A stretch of 64,000 bases of DNA, from positions 434,001 to 498,000 of the forward strand of contig NZ_VZPV01000001.1 of NCBI RefSeq assembly GCF_008801405.1. The letters run 5' to 3'. Position 1 is the first letter of the stretch. Each line of letters starts with the position of its first letter. This document shows positions 18,835-26,721 of this stretch, one piece after another. The notes under the pieces are model-generated. The model was given only the letters and a program-made list of their open reading frames with translations. It was not told the origin of the DNA and made no database searches. The stretch comes from Ralstonia insidiosa. GTDB taxonomy: Bacteria; Pseudomonadota; Gammaproteobacteria; Burkholderiales; Burkholderiaceae. Made by a program: the position numbers and the translations under genes.

Positions 18835-19971
18835 ATGCCAACGCCTTTCGACGTAACGATCCTCGGTGGCGGCCTCGCTGGCCGCCTGTGTGCTTGGCAA
18901 TTGGTGCAAGCCGGTGTGCCGGCAGCGCGCATTGCCGTGGTGGAGCGCGGCGCGCGCGACGGCAGCAGTGCCGCTGCGTACGTAGCGGCAGCCATGCTGG
19001 CGCCGCTGGCCGAAGCCGCCGTGGCGGATCGTTTTGTCGTCGATCTGGGGTTGGCAAGCCTGGCGCTGTGGCGCGCGTGGCTGCCGAAGCTGCGTACGCC
19101 GGTGTTCTTCCAGGAAGCCGGCACGCTGGTCGTGTGGCACGCGGCGGACCGCGGTGAGGCATCGCTATTCGCCTCTCGCGTGCGCGCCGTTGCGCCGCCG
19201 GAACGTGTGGCCGCAGATCTGCGCGCGGTCGATGCTGCGGGCATCGGCACGCTGGAGCCGCTGCTCGCCCAACGCTTTACGCAAGGGCTGTATCTGGCGG
19301 GCGAAGGCCAGCTCGACAACCGCACCCTGCTGAATGCAATGGCGACCGAGCTGGAAGCCGTGGGCGTGCAACTGCGCTGGAACACGGACGTTGCGGATCC
19401 GCGCCCCGATGCCCTCGCGGCCAATGGCCTTGGCGCACGTCTCGTGCTCGATTGCCGTGGCCTCGGTGCCAAGCCCCAATGGCCGCGCCTGCGTGGTCTG
19501 CGCGGCGAGGTCGCGCGCATCCACGCACCCGATGTGTCGCTCACGCGGCCGGTGCGCATGCTGCATCCGCGCTATCCGCTGTACATCGCGCCCAAGCCGG
19601 GCAACGTCTACGTAATCGGCGCGACGGAAATCGAATCCGACGACATGTCGCCGGCCAGCGTGCGTTCCACGCTCGAGTTGCTGTCCGCTGCGTATGCCGT
19701 GCACCCCGCCTTTGGCGAGGCGCGCGTGCTGGAGCTGAACACGCAGTGCCGCCCGACCCTGCCCGACCACCGCCCGGCCATCCGTTGGGATGGCGCTGGC
19801 ACGTTGTCGGTCAACGGCCTGTACCGGCACGGCTACATGATCGCGCCCGCCGTCACCCAAGCTGCGGTGGCCGTCGCGCGTGATCTGCTGGATGGCCGTG
19901 CCATCGATGCGCAAGACCGCGAATGGCCCGAGCTATTCGCCGCCGCATCGCCTGAACCTGTTTTGTCATGA
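18835..19971 (+). CDS. thiO: Glycine oxidase ThiO
   Basis: 378 residues. FAD-dependent oxidase that makes dehydroglycine from glycine for thiazole synthesis. The N-terminal FAD motif is DVTILGGGLAGRLCAWQLVQ with the acidic end VVERG. The C-terminal DAO-fold ending includes YIAPKPGNVYVIGATEIESD and TLSVNGLYRHGYMIAPAV. It starts 24 nt after thiC and its stop overlaps the thiS start by four bases (ATGA), so the two are translationally coupled. ThiO in place of ThiH shows the aerobic thiazole route. Confidence 0.93.
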   Translation: MPTPFDVTILGGGLAGRLCAWQLVQAGVPAARIAVVERGARDGSSAAAYVAAAMLAPLAEAAVADRFVVDLGLASLALWRAWLPKLRTPVFFQEAGTLVVWHAADRGEASLFASRVRAVAPPERVAADLRAVDAAGIGTLEPLLAQRFTQGLYLAGEGQLDNRTLLNAMATELEAVGVQLRWNTDVADPRPDALAANGLGARLVLDCRGLGAKPQWPRLRGLRGEVARIHAPDVSLTRPVRMLHPRYPLYIAPKPGNVYVIGATEIESDDMSPASVRSTLELLSAAYAVHPAFGEARVLELNTQCRPTLPDHRPAIRWDGAGTLSVNGLYRHGYMIAPAVTQAAVAVARDLLDGRAIDAQDREWPELFAAASPEPVLS

Positions 19972-20183
19972 CGCTGAACGTCACCCTCAACGACCTGTCG
20001 CTCGCACTACCTGTTGGTAGCACGCTGGCCGACGCCATCGGTGCCGCCGCGCCGCAACTGCAGATTGCGCCGCCGTTTGCCGCCTCTGTGAATGGCGATT
20101 TCGTGCCCAAGGCGCGCCATGCGCAGCACGCGCTCAACACGGGCGATCGCATTGCACTCGTGCAGCCTGTTGTGGGCGGCTAG
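19968..20183 (+). CDS. thiS: Sulfur carrier protein ThiS
   Basis: 71 residues, ubiquitin-like fold ending in the required Gly-Gly (QPVVGG), which is adenylated and then thiocarboxylated to donate sulfur to ThiG. The strands VTLNDLSLALPVGSTLADAI and VNGDFVPKARHAQHAL fit the family. It overlaps thiO by four bases and is 9 nt before thiG. No thiF (adenylyltransferase) is found in the operon, so a MoeB/ThiF encoded elsewhere must activate it. Confidence 0.93.
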   Translation: MTLNVTLNDLSLALPVGSTLADAIGAAAPQLQIAPPFAASVNGDFVPKARHAQHALNTGDRIALVQPVVGG

Positions 20184-20192
20184 GAGTTCTTG

Positions 20193-21029
20193 ATGACCAC
20201 TACGAATCTTTCCGCGCTCGCCGGCCAAGCTGATCCGCTGCGCCTGTACGACGAGACCTTCGCCTCGCGCCTGCTGCTCGGCACGGCGCGTTACCCGTCG
20301 CCGCAATCGCTGGAAGACGCGGTGCGCGTGTCCAACCCGGCCATGCTGACGGTGGCGCTGCGCCGCCAGAGCGCTGGCTCGCCTGAGGGCGGCGCCGGCT
20401 TCTGGAAGATGCTGCGTGAACTCGGCGTGCCCGTGCTGCCGAACACCGCCGGCTGCTATTCCGCCGACGAGGCTTATACGCTGGCGCAGATGTCGCGCGA
20501 AGTGTTCGAGACCGACTGGATCAAGCTCGAAGTCATCGGCGACGACTACACGCTGCAGCCCGACACGCTCGCGCTGCCCGCCGCCGCCGAACGCCTGATC
20601 CGCGACGGCTTCAAGGTGCTGCCGTATTGCACTGAAGACCTCGTGCTGTGCCGCCGCCTGCTCGATGTCGGCTGCCAGGCGCTGATGCCGTGGGCGGCCC
20701 CCATCGGCACGGGCCGTGGCCCGACCAACCCGTACGGCCTGCGCCTGCTGCGCGAGCGCCTGCCCAACGTGCCGCTGATCGTCGATGCGGGCCTGGGTGT
20801 GCCGTCGCACGCCACGCAGGTGATGGAATGGGGCTACGACGCCGTGCTGCTCAACACCGCCGTCGCCCAAGCCGGTGATCCGGTGGCGATGGCACAGGCG
20901 TTTGCGATGGCCACGCAGGCCGGTCGGTTGGCACGTCTGTCGGGCCCGATGCCTGAGCGTGATGTTGCACAAGCCAGCACACCCGTTGTCGGTCTGCCTT
21001 TCTGGCACGCCGAAGAGAAAAGCGCATGA
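20193..21029 (+). CDS. thiG: Thiazole synthase ThiG
   Basis: 278 residues, TIM-barrel enzyme that combines DXP, dehydroglycine and ThiS thiocarboxylate. The ATG at 20193 has AGGAG upstream; a TTG codon just before it would be alternative. Family motifs: LLLGTARYPSPQSLEDAV, LPNTAGCYSADEAYTLAQM, DWIKLEVIGDDYTLQPD with the Schiff-base Lys, VLPYCTEDLVLCRRLLDVGC and MPWAAPIGTGRGPTNPYGL. Its stop overlaps the thiE start (ATGA). Confidence 0.95.
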   Translation: MTTTNLSALAGQADPLRLYDETFASRLLLGTARYPSPQSLEDAVRVSNPAMLTVALRRQSAGSPEGGAGFWKMLRELGVPVLPNTAGCYSADEAYTLAQMSREVFETDWIKLEVIGDDYTLQPDTLALPAAAERLIRDGFKVLPYCTEDLVLCRRLLDVGCQALMPWAAPIGTGRGPTNPYGLRLLRERLPNVPLIVDAGLGVPSHATQVMEWGYDAVLLNTAVAQAGDPVAMAQAFAMATQAGRLARLSGPMPERDVAQASTPVVGLPFWHAEEKSA

Positions 21030-22180
21030 GCATGTCTGCCCTGCGTTCCTCCGCCGCGTGGCCGGAGGCGGCCGCCCTCGCTGCGCAGATCATCGATCGC
21101 CATACCGAAGCCTTCGGCCGCGCACCGCACGCCTGGAGTGTGACCGACCGCGTTGATGAAGCCACCAGCGCCACCACTGTTCTGCTGACCTCCGACGCCG
21201 CACACGCTGACCGTGCCAGCACCGCCGGTGCCGCCGTCGTATTGACCGCTACGGAAGGTGATCAACGCATCGACACCGTACACGACCGCCTCGGCACGTA
21301 CCGCTTCACGTCGGTGGCGCAAGGCGATGCGCTCGACGCACGCTTCGTCGCCATCTTCGGTGCGGCACTCGCGCTGGCCTTCGAGCCGCGCGATGCGCTG
21401 TGCGTGGCCCGCGCGTGGATCGCTGAAGCCAACGCCGATGCGCTCGCCTGGCCCACGCGCTTCAACGCCCTGCCCCGCGTGCTCGAACCCGCGCTGCCGT
21501 GCCCGACCGCAGCAGACCTCGCCTTCGCGCCGTGCCCGACGCAACTCGGCATCTACGCCGTGGTGCCCGATGCGGACTGGGTGGCGCGCCTCGTCGCGCT
21601 CAAAGTGCCGACCGTGCAGCTGCGCTTCAAGTCGGATGACGCACAAGCCGTAGCTGACCAGGTGCGCCGCGCAGAAGCCGCCGCACGCGGTAGCGACACG
21701 CGCCTGTTCATCAACGACCACTGGCAAGTGGCGCTCGACGTGCATGCGAGCGTGCCCAACAGCGGCATCTACGGCATTCACCTCGGTCAGGAAGATATTG
21801 ATGACGCAGACTTGGTCGCGATCCGCTCGGCGGGTTTGCGACTCGGCATCAGCACGCACGGCTTTGCCGAAATGCTGCGCGTCGCCCCGCTGAACCCGAG
21901 CTACCTCGCGCTGGGCGCCGTGTTTGCCACGCCCACCAAGACCATGCCGACCGTGCCGCAGGGTCTGGGCCGCTTGTTCGCCTATGCGGCGGCTATGCGC
22001 ACACGCGTGCCGGCGCCCCCGCTGGTGGCCATCGGCGGTATCGATCTGGCAGCGATGCCGCGCGTTTTGGAATCCGGCGTGGGCTCGGTGGCGGTGGTGC
22101 GTGCCATTACCCAGGCAGCCGATGTGGCGGCCGCCGTCGACACGCTGCAAGCGACGTTCGCGGCGCACGTGCGCGCCTGA
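21026..22180 (+). CDS. thiE: Thiamine-phosphate synthase ThiE with a long N-terminal extension
   Basis: 384 residues, against about 210 for a lone ThiE. Residues from about 174 to the end are a complete TPS barrel: LGIYAVVPDADW, VPTVQLRFKSDD, LFINDHWQVAL, GIYGIHLGQEDIDDADL, GISTHGFAEMLR, LALGAVFATPTKT, PLVAIGGI and GSVAVVRAI. Residues 1-165 are a separate region; its part near 110-133 (FGAALALAFEPRDALCVARA) resembles the C-terminal helices of ThiD (compare LSAAIAAHLARGDALEAAIE in the thiD at 23220). It lacks ThiD's ATP and HMP motifs, so it seems a decayed kinase-like domain. Last gene of the operon; overlaps thiG by four bases. Confidence 0.92.
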   Translation: MSMSALRSSAAWPEAAALAAQIIDRHTEAFGRAPHAWSVTDRVDEATSATTVLLTSDAAHADRASTAGAAVVLTATEGDQRIDTVHDRLGTYRFTSVAQGDALDARFVAIFGAALALAFEPRDALCVARAWIAEANADALAWPTRFNALPRVLEPALPCPTAADLAFAPCPTQLGIYAVVPDADWVARLVALKVPTVQLRFKSDDAQAVADQVRRAEAAARGSDTRLFINDHWQVALDVHASVPNSGIYGIHLGQEDIDDADLVAIRSAGLRLGISTHGFAEMLRVAPLNPSYLALGAVFATPTKTMPTVPQGLGRLFAYAAAMRTRVPAPPLVAIGGIDLAAMPRVLESGVGSVAVVRAITQAADVAAAVDTLQATFAAHVRA

Positions 22181-22304
22181 GCGTCGCGGGCTGCACGCGC
22201 TACGGGTTTCGACACGCAAGCGCCTTTGCGCTGACCTATCCTGTTCGTGCGCCGCTGTGGCTGCTGCCATGGCGGCTTCTCAACACACGCTGCAGGAGAC
22301 AGAC

Positions 22305-22784
22305 ATGGCGGTCAAGCCCATTCCCGAGGGTTATCACAGCGTCACCCCGTACCTGAGCATCAAAGGCGCCGCACGCGCGCTCGATTTCTACAAGCAGGCC
22401 TTCGGTGCCACCGAACTGCTTCGCATGGATGGCCCCAACGGCACCATCGCGCACGCTGAAATCCGCATTGGCGACTCCCCCATCATGTTGTCGGACGAAG
22501 CCCCCAACATGGTTTGTGCCAGCCCCGACACGCTGCAGGCCACATCCGTCGGGCTGATGATCTACGTGCCCAACGTCGATGCCGTGTTTGCCAACGCGCT
22601 CAAGGCTGGCGGCACGGAAGTCCGCCCCGTGGTGGACCAGTTCTACGGCGACCGCTCCGGCACGCTCAAAGACCCGTTTGGTCACGTGTGGACCGTGTCC
22701 ACCCACGTGGAAGACGTGGCGCCCGAAGAGATGAATCGGCGCATGGAAAAGTGGACGAAGGAACAGGCCGGCGCATCGGCTTGA
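22305..22784 (+). CDS. VOC-superfamily protein, PhnB/glyoxalase-like
   Basis: 159 residues. The ATG at 22305 has AGGAGACAG upstream; longer in-frame ORF sequence to 21924 overlaps thiE and is rejected. Opening HSVTPYLSIKGAARALDFYK, then FGATELLRMDGPNGTIAHAE and IGDSPIMLSDE, with DPFGHVWTVSTHVED at the end: this is the PhnB-type VOC pattern. The His in GTIAHAEIRIGD and in FGHVW are candidate metal ligands. Function unknown. It may be monocistronic, with a terminator shared with the convergent lipoprotein gene. Confidence 0.85.
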   Translation: MAVKPIPEGYHSVTPYLSIKGAARALDFYKQAFGATELLRMDGPNGTIAHAEIRIGDSPIMLSDEAPNMVCASPDTLQATSVGLMIYVPNVDAVFANALKAGGTEVRPVVDQFYGDRSGTLKDPFGHVWTVSTHVEDVAPEEMNRRMEKWTKEQAGASA

Positions 22785-22801
22785 GCCAACGTGCTCCAAC
22801 G

Positions 22802-22831
22802 AAAAAGCGCGGACCGTGATCCGCGCTTTTT
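22802..22831. terminator. Bidirectional terminator
   Basis: Perfect inverted repeat AAAAAGCGCGGA-CCGTGA-TCCGCGCTTTTT between the convergent VOC and lipoprotein genes; the T/A tails serve both strands. Confidence 0.85.
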
Positions 22832-22850
22832 CTTGGTCGGCGTGGGTCGC

Positions 22851-23204
22851 CTAACGCGGCACGCAGGTCACCTGCACGTTGTTCACATCATTGGTGGCCG
22901 TGCCGCTGGCGTTGGTCACTGTGCAGTTGGCCGACGCCGGCTGCGTGCTGATCGTCACCAGATAGCTGCCGTTGAACGGCACCAGCCCACCAAACACGAA
23001 CCTGCCATTTGCCGCGACGGTCAGGCTGTCGCGGCCGTTGTTGAGCAGCACGATCGACTGGCCGCCCGGCAACCCGCTCAGCGTGCCGCCAATCGAAAAG
23101 TTGCTGCCGAAGTCACTGACAAAGCTCGCGTTGCAGGCGGCCAGCAGCCCGTACAACGCGGCCACGGGAAGCATGCGGATCCGCTTGATCGGCACACGTG
23201 TCAT
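22851..23204 (-). CDS. Small predicted lipoprotein
   Basis: 117 residues with the lipobox LLAAC near residue 24 (PVAALYGLLAACNASFVSD), so it is probably lipidated and kept in the periplasm or outer membrane. The mature part is a single beta-rich domain (FSIGGTLSGLPGGQSIVLLN, then VAANGRFVFGG) with two further Cys that could form a disulfide; this resembles repeat domains in larger surface lipoproteins. The start has AAGGAG upstream. It lies 15 nt after thiD on the same strand and is probably cotranscribed. Function unknown. Confidence 0.75.
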   Translation of the reverse strand: MTRVPIKRIRMLPVAALYGLLAACNASFVSDFGSNFSIGGTLSGLPGGQSIVLLNNGRDSLTVAANGRFVFGGLVPFNGSYLVTISTQPASANCTVTNASGTATNDVNNVQVTCVPR

Positions 23205-23219
23205 GGCAGCTCCTTGGGA

Positions 23220-24131
23220 TCAGTCTTCGTCGATGTCGACTTCGAGCGCGCGCGGTGCAGCCAGCGGACGCGGCGCAAAGCCGTGGTTGAGCGGGCCGGC
23301 CCCGCGCCCCAGTGCCAGGTGACGCCCCGCGCCGATGGCGTGCAGCAGGTAGTCGAGCGCAGCCTCGATGGCGGCTTCCAGCGCGTCGCCACGCGCGAGG
23401 TGCGCGGCAATGGCGGCAGACAACGTGCAACCCGTGCCGTGCGTGTGCGGCGTGTCGATGTAGGTGTGCGCGTAGACGCGCTCGGTGCCATCGGCGGTGA
23501 CGAGCACGTCTTGCAGCACGCCGTCTTCACCGGCGGTCGCCACATCGGCCAGGTGCCCGCCCTTGAGCAGCACCGCACGCGGGCCCAGGGCCAGCAGATC
23601 GCGCGCGGCGGGCAGCATGTCGTCTGCGGTGCGGATTTCTCGACCGAGCAGCGCGCTGGCTTCCGGCAGGTTGGGTGTCACCACCAGCGCGCGCGGGAAC
23701 AGCCATTTCGCCATGGCCTGCACGGTGGCATCGGTGCCGAGCTGCGCGCCGCTGGTGCTGACCATGACCGGATCGACGACGAGATTGGCGATCGGGTGGC
23801 GGTCCAGCGCCGAGAGGATGGCTTCCACCACCTGCGGTGTGCCCAGCATGCCGGTCTTGGCGGCGTCCACACCGATGTCGCCTGCCACGGCATCGATCTG
23901 CGCGGCCACGATGTCCGGTGTGAGCGATTCCACCGCCGTCACGCCCAGCGTGTTCTGCGCGGTGATGGCCGTGATGGCCGACATGCCGTAGCAGCCAAGC
24001 GCCGCAAACGTCTTCAGGTCGGCCTGGATACCTGCCCCGCCGCCGCTGTCCGAACCGGCGATGGTGAGCACGCGCGGCACGTGCGAGGCGGGAGCGGCAA
24101 ACGCAGCGAGGGTCGGGTCGGTGATTGTCAT
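23220..24131 (-). CDS. thiD: Hydroxymethylpyrimidine/phosphomethylpyrimidine kinase ThiD
   Basis: 303 residues. ThiD phosphorylates HMP-P to HMP-PP, which ThiE joins to the thiazole. Motifs: VLTIAGSDSGGGAGIQADLK at the start, AITAITAQNT for HMP binding, VVDPVMVSTSG, LLKGGHL, and the catalytic DTPHTHGTGCTLSAAIAAHL with the GTGC anion hole. The ATG at 24131 is preferred over a TTG six codons upstream; neither has a strong ribosome binding site. It is encoded apart from the main thi operon and no second TPP riboswitch is visible in front of it. Confidence 0.94.
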   Translation of the reverse strand: MTITDPTLAAFAAPASHVPRVLTIAGSDSGGGAGIQADLKTFAALGCYGMSAITAITAQNTLGVTAVESLTPDIVAAQIDAVAGDIGVDAAKTGMLGTPQVVEAILSALDRHPIANLVVDPVMVSTSGAQLGTDATVQAMAKWLFPRALVVTPNLPEASALLGREIRTADDMLPAARDLLALGPRAVLLKGGHLADVATAGEDGVLQDVLVTADGTERVYAHTYIDTPHTHGTGCTLSAAIAAHLARGDALEAAIEAALDYLLHAIGAGRHLALGRGAGPLNHGFAPRPLAAPRALEVDIDED

Positions 24132-24235
24132 GGCGGGGGACGTCTGCAAGCGGCGTTGGGGGTTGCTCGCACTATAGCGCCATCGCAGCCGGATCGGCGT
24201 GCGTGGTGCTGCGCACCATGACCGAGGCCCCAGCT

Positions 24236-24508
24236 GGTGGCGATGACGCTCCGGAAGCCGGAGTCGCGTCTCGGGGCGTCAGTGCCGGCTCTTGGAGAGT
24301 CAGCTGCGGGTCTCGGAGAGCCGCCAGTAGTTTCTAGAGAGTCGGCATCCGTTCCTAAGGAGCCAGCGCCGGTTTCCAGGGAGTCAGCATCAACTCTGAA
24401 GGCGCCAGTGCCGGTTGCCAGGGAGCCGGCATCAGTTCTCAACAAGCCAGCGCTGGTTTCCGGGGAGTCAGCACCGGCGCCTGGAGCGTCCGCGTCGGGA
24501 CTTGCTGT
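24236..24508. repeat. Imperfect 21-bp tandem repeat array (about 13 units)
   Basis: Starting at 24236 the sequence falls into 21-nt blocks, for example GCCAGCGCCGGTTTCCAGGG at 24362 and GCCAGCGCTGGTTTCCGGGG at 24446. Most units begin GTCAG or GCCAG. Units differ by point changes and often alternate between a GTCAG..ATC type and a GCCAGCGCCGGTTTCC type, suggesting a 42-bp super-unit. Since 21 is divisible by three, open frames run through on both strands (heptads such as RESASVP on plus, SLETGAG on minus), but none has a ribosome binding site. It lies between the thiD start and the end of the exported-protein gene. Confidence 0.8.
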
Positions 24509-24523
24509 CCGGCGCGGGGGCGT

Positions 24524-25228
24524 TCAATCCATCAGGTCGGTGTAATCGGCGGCGGCAAAGCGCTGGGCACGTACCCACGGTGCAGCGGCCGGGGCGGGCA
24601 GCGCCGTCACGCGCGTGAGCTTGCGCTGCGAGCCGCTGGCGTTGCGCGATTCGACGCGGCGCGGATACTGGCCGGCCACATCCCATTCCACCGTGACGGT
24701 GCGCTCGCCCTGGGTCGAGCGGTAGGTCTGCACGCCGTTGCGCACCGGGCCTTCGGCACGCATGCCCTTGAGCGCGGCCGGGTCGAGCAGGTGGTAGGCC
24801 GTGGCCCACGAACCGTCGAAGCCGATGTTGGAATACTCGGCGGGCAGCACGTTGTAGTTCTTCTGCTGCGACTCGCTGACCACGCGCACGGTCAGTGCGC
24901 CTTTGGCGTCGCGTTCGATCCAGCGCGGGGCGGTGTCGGTGTCGGCGTGCTTGTGGCCGGCGTGGGTGTTGGTGGCGTCGTGCTCGGCGTGGGCAGAGGC
25001 CGGCGGCAGTTCACGCGCGATCCACACGCGGTCGCCCTGGCGGTAGACGCGCTCGGCAAAGCGCATGTCGCGCTGGATGCCGTCGGTGCCGAGCGATGAC
25101 AGTTGGTGTTCAACACGTAGCGCGGTCAGTGGCACGGATGCAGCCGGGCCGGCGGCCTGTGCGGTAGCGGCGAGCGCGCTGAGTACAGTGAGTGCGAACG
25201 AAAACAGAAGGCGGGCAGATCGGGTCAT
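24524..25228 (-). CDS. Exported protein with His-rich segment, unknown function
   Basis: 234 residues with a Sec signal peptide (LLFSFALTVLSALAATAQAA). I do not recognise the family. Around residues 77-97 is a His-rich stretch (HAEHDATNTHAGHKHADTDT) that could bind metal. The rest is mixed alpha/beta with NYNVLPAEYSNIGFDGSWAT and VEWDVAGQYPRRVESRN. It is downstream of two alkaline phosphatase genes on the same strand but separated from them by a terminator, so it may be only partly coexpressed. Its 3' end abuts the 21-bp repeat array. Confidence 0.7.
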   Translation of the reverse strand: MTRSARLLFSFALTVLSALAATAQAAGPAASVPLTALRVEHQLSSLGTDGIQRDMRFAERVYRQGDRVWIARELPPASAHAEHDATNTHAGHKHADTDTAPRWIERDAKGALTVRVVSESQQKNYNVLPAEYSNIGFDGSWATAYHLLDPAALKGMRAEGPVRNGVQTYRSTQGERTVTVEWDVAGQYPRRVESRNASGSQRKLTRVTALPAPAAAPWVRAQRFAAADYTDLMD

Positions 25229-25249
25229 ACGAATGCGAAGTCGAGAAAG

Positions 25250-25290
25250 CCAAAACGAAAAAAGCGCATGCCGATTGCCTCGGCATGCGC
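25250..25290 (-). terminator. Intrinsic terminator after the alkaline phosphatase pair
   Basis: GCGCATGCCGA-TTGCC-TCGGCATGCGC (25264-25290). On the minus strand it is followed by a run of six T, 20 nt past the stop codon at 25310. Confidence 0.85.
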
Positions 25291-25309
25291 GTCAATGGAA
25301 ACGCCAGGA

Positions 25310-26704
25310 TCAGAGGCCCATGGCCGTCTTGACCACGCCGAACACTTTCGTGTTGTCCAGCGTGCCCTTCAGCGGTGCGCTGCCCGGACCAGAGGAGAAC
25401 AGCATCACATCCCCGCCGCCGTGCGTTTCCGAACCAGGCGTGCCGAGCTGCACGCCCACTTCCTGCAAGTAGTCATCCGCCGTGGTGTCGACCCCGGCCA
25501 CGTTGTCACGCGTGGCCTTGCGCGGCGTGCCGCCATTGCCGAACACCAGCGTGGTGTACGGCAGGCCATCGGCGGCCAGTTGCGGCTGACCGGTCTTGAT
25601 GTCGTTCGACACACCCAGGATCGGGTTGCCCTTACGGGGGTAACCGTTGATCGTCATCGTGTGGTCGTGGTCGGCCGTGACGACGATCAGCGTGTTTTGC
25701 AGATCGGCAATCGACAGGGCGCGCTTGATCGCTTCGTCAAACGCACCGGCATCTTCCAGCGCGCGCTTGGCGTTGGTGCCATGCAGTGCGTGGTCGATAC
25801 GGCCGCCTTCCACCATCAGGAAGTAGCCCTTGCCGTTCTTCTGCAGCACGCGGATGGCCTTCTCGGTCATGTCCGCCAGGCTGGGCTCGTCCACATTGTT
25901 CTTCTTGCGGTCCAGCTCGTAGTTCATGTGGTCGAGGTTGAACAGGCCGAGCAGCTTGGTGGTGCTGGCCGGGTCGACCGCCGCCAACTGCGTGCCGGTG
26001 CTCACGTACTTGTAGTTGGCTGCCGTGAACTGGCCGATCAGGTCGGTGGTGTCCGTGCGCTTGCTGCCGGTGGTGCCCTGCGGCAGGTAGTGGCGACGGC
26101 CACCGCCCAGCAGCACGTCCAGCCCGTCCTTCAGCGCGGCGTTGTACAGCGCGTTGGTCGGTGTGCCTTGCGCGGCGATCTGATTCTCGCCATCGCGGTG
26201 GCAGATATGCGAGTACGTGGCAGCCGGCGTGGCGTGCGTGACGCGCGTGGTGGTGACCGCGCCCACCGACTTGCCGGCGGCCTTGGCCAGTTCCAGCAGC
26301 GTGGTGGCGGGCGTGCCGTTGCCTGCGGGGCAGGTGCTGTCAGAGCCGGTCACATAGCCCTTGCCGGCGGGGTCGCTGGCCTTGGTGTCCTGCGACATGG
26401 AGATGACTTCGTTGTTCATCTTCACGCCGGTCATGTAAGCCGACATCGACGGGGCGCTGTCAGTGGTCTGCGCATCGTTGGAGTACGTCTTGATGCGCGC
26501 CGTGCGCTTGAGCGTTTCCATCGTGAGCTTGCCGCTCTCGCCCACCTTGTAGATGCGCGTGGCGGTGACGGTGGTCGGGCCCATGCCGTCGCCCAGGAAG
26601 AAGATCACGTTCTTGGCTTCACCAGCGGCGTGCGCTTGGGCACAGGCGCCGGCGGCCAGCGCCAACAGGCTCGCGCGAATGATGCGGTTCGATTGCTTGT
26701 TCAT
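25310..26704 (-). CDS. Alkaline phosphatase (PhoA family), secreted
   Basis: 464 residues. Signal peptide RASLLALAAGACAQAHAAG. Active site: VIFFLGDGMG (metal Asp), TTDSAPSMSAYMTG with the nucleophilic Ser, EGGRIDHALHG, VTADHDHT and ETHGGGDV. Compared with E. coli PhoA, the positions equivalent to Asp153 and Lys328 are His (VTHATPAA and RIDHALH), as in several non-enteric phosphatases with altered metal use. It hydrolyses phosphomonoesters in the periplasm or outside to scavenge phosphate. It is 17 nt downstream of a paralog, so the two form an operon. Confidence 0.93.
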   Translation of the reverse strand: MNKQSNRIIRASLLALAAGACAQAHAAGEAKNVIFFLGDGMGPTTVTATRIYKVGESGKLTMETLKRTARIKTYSNDAQTTDSAPSMSAYMTGVKMNNEVISMSQDTKASDPAGKGYVTGSDSTCPAGNGTPATTLLELAKAAGKSVGAVTTTRVTHATPAATYSHICHRDGENQIAAQGTPTNALYNAALKDGLDVLLGGGRRHYLPQGTTGSKRTDTTDLIGQFTAANYKYVSTGTQLAAVDPASTTKLLGLFNLDHMNYELDRKKNNVDEPSLADMTEKAIRVLQKNGKGYFLMVEGGRIDHALHGTNAKRALEDAGAFDEAIKRALSIADLQNTLIVVTADHDHTMTINGYPRKGNPILGVSNDIKTGQPQLAADGLPYTTLVFGNGGTPRKATRDNVAGVDTTADDYLQEVGVQLGTPGSETHGGGDVMLFSSGPGSAPLKGTLDNTKVFGVVKTAMGL

Positions 26705-26721
26705 GATTTGCCCGCTCCCTC

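Noticed and set aside
24236..24508. CRISPR array
   Set aside because: The 21-nt units are contiguous with no unique spacers and no cas genes; it is a plain tandem repeat.
24237..24545. Possible heptad-repeat protein (102 codons, plus strand)
   Set aside because: No ribosome binding site, and the frame is open only because the repeat unit is 21 nt; kept only as a finding about the repeat.
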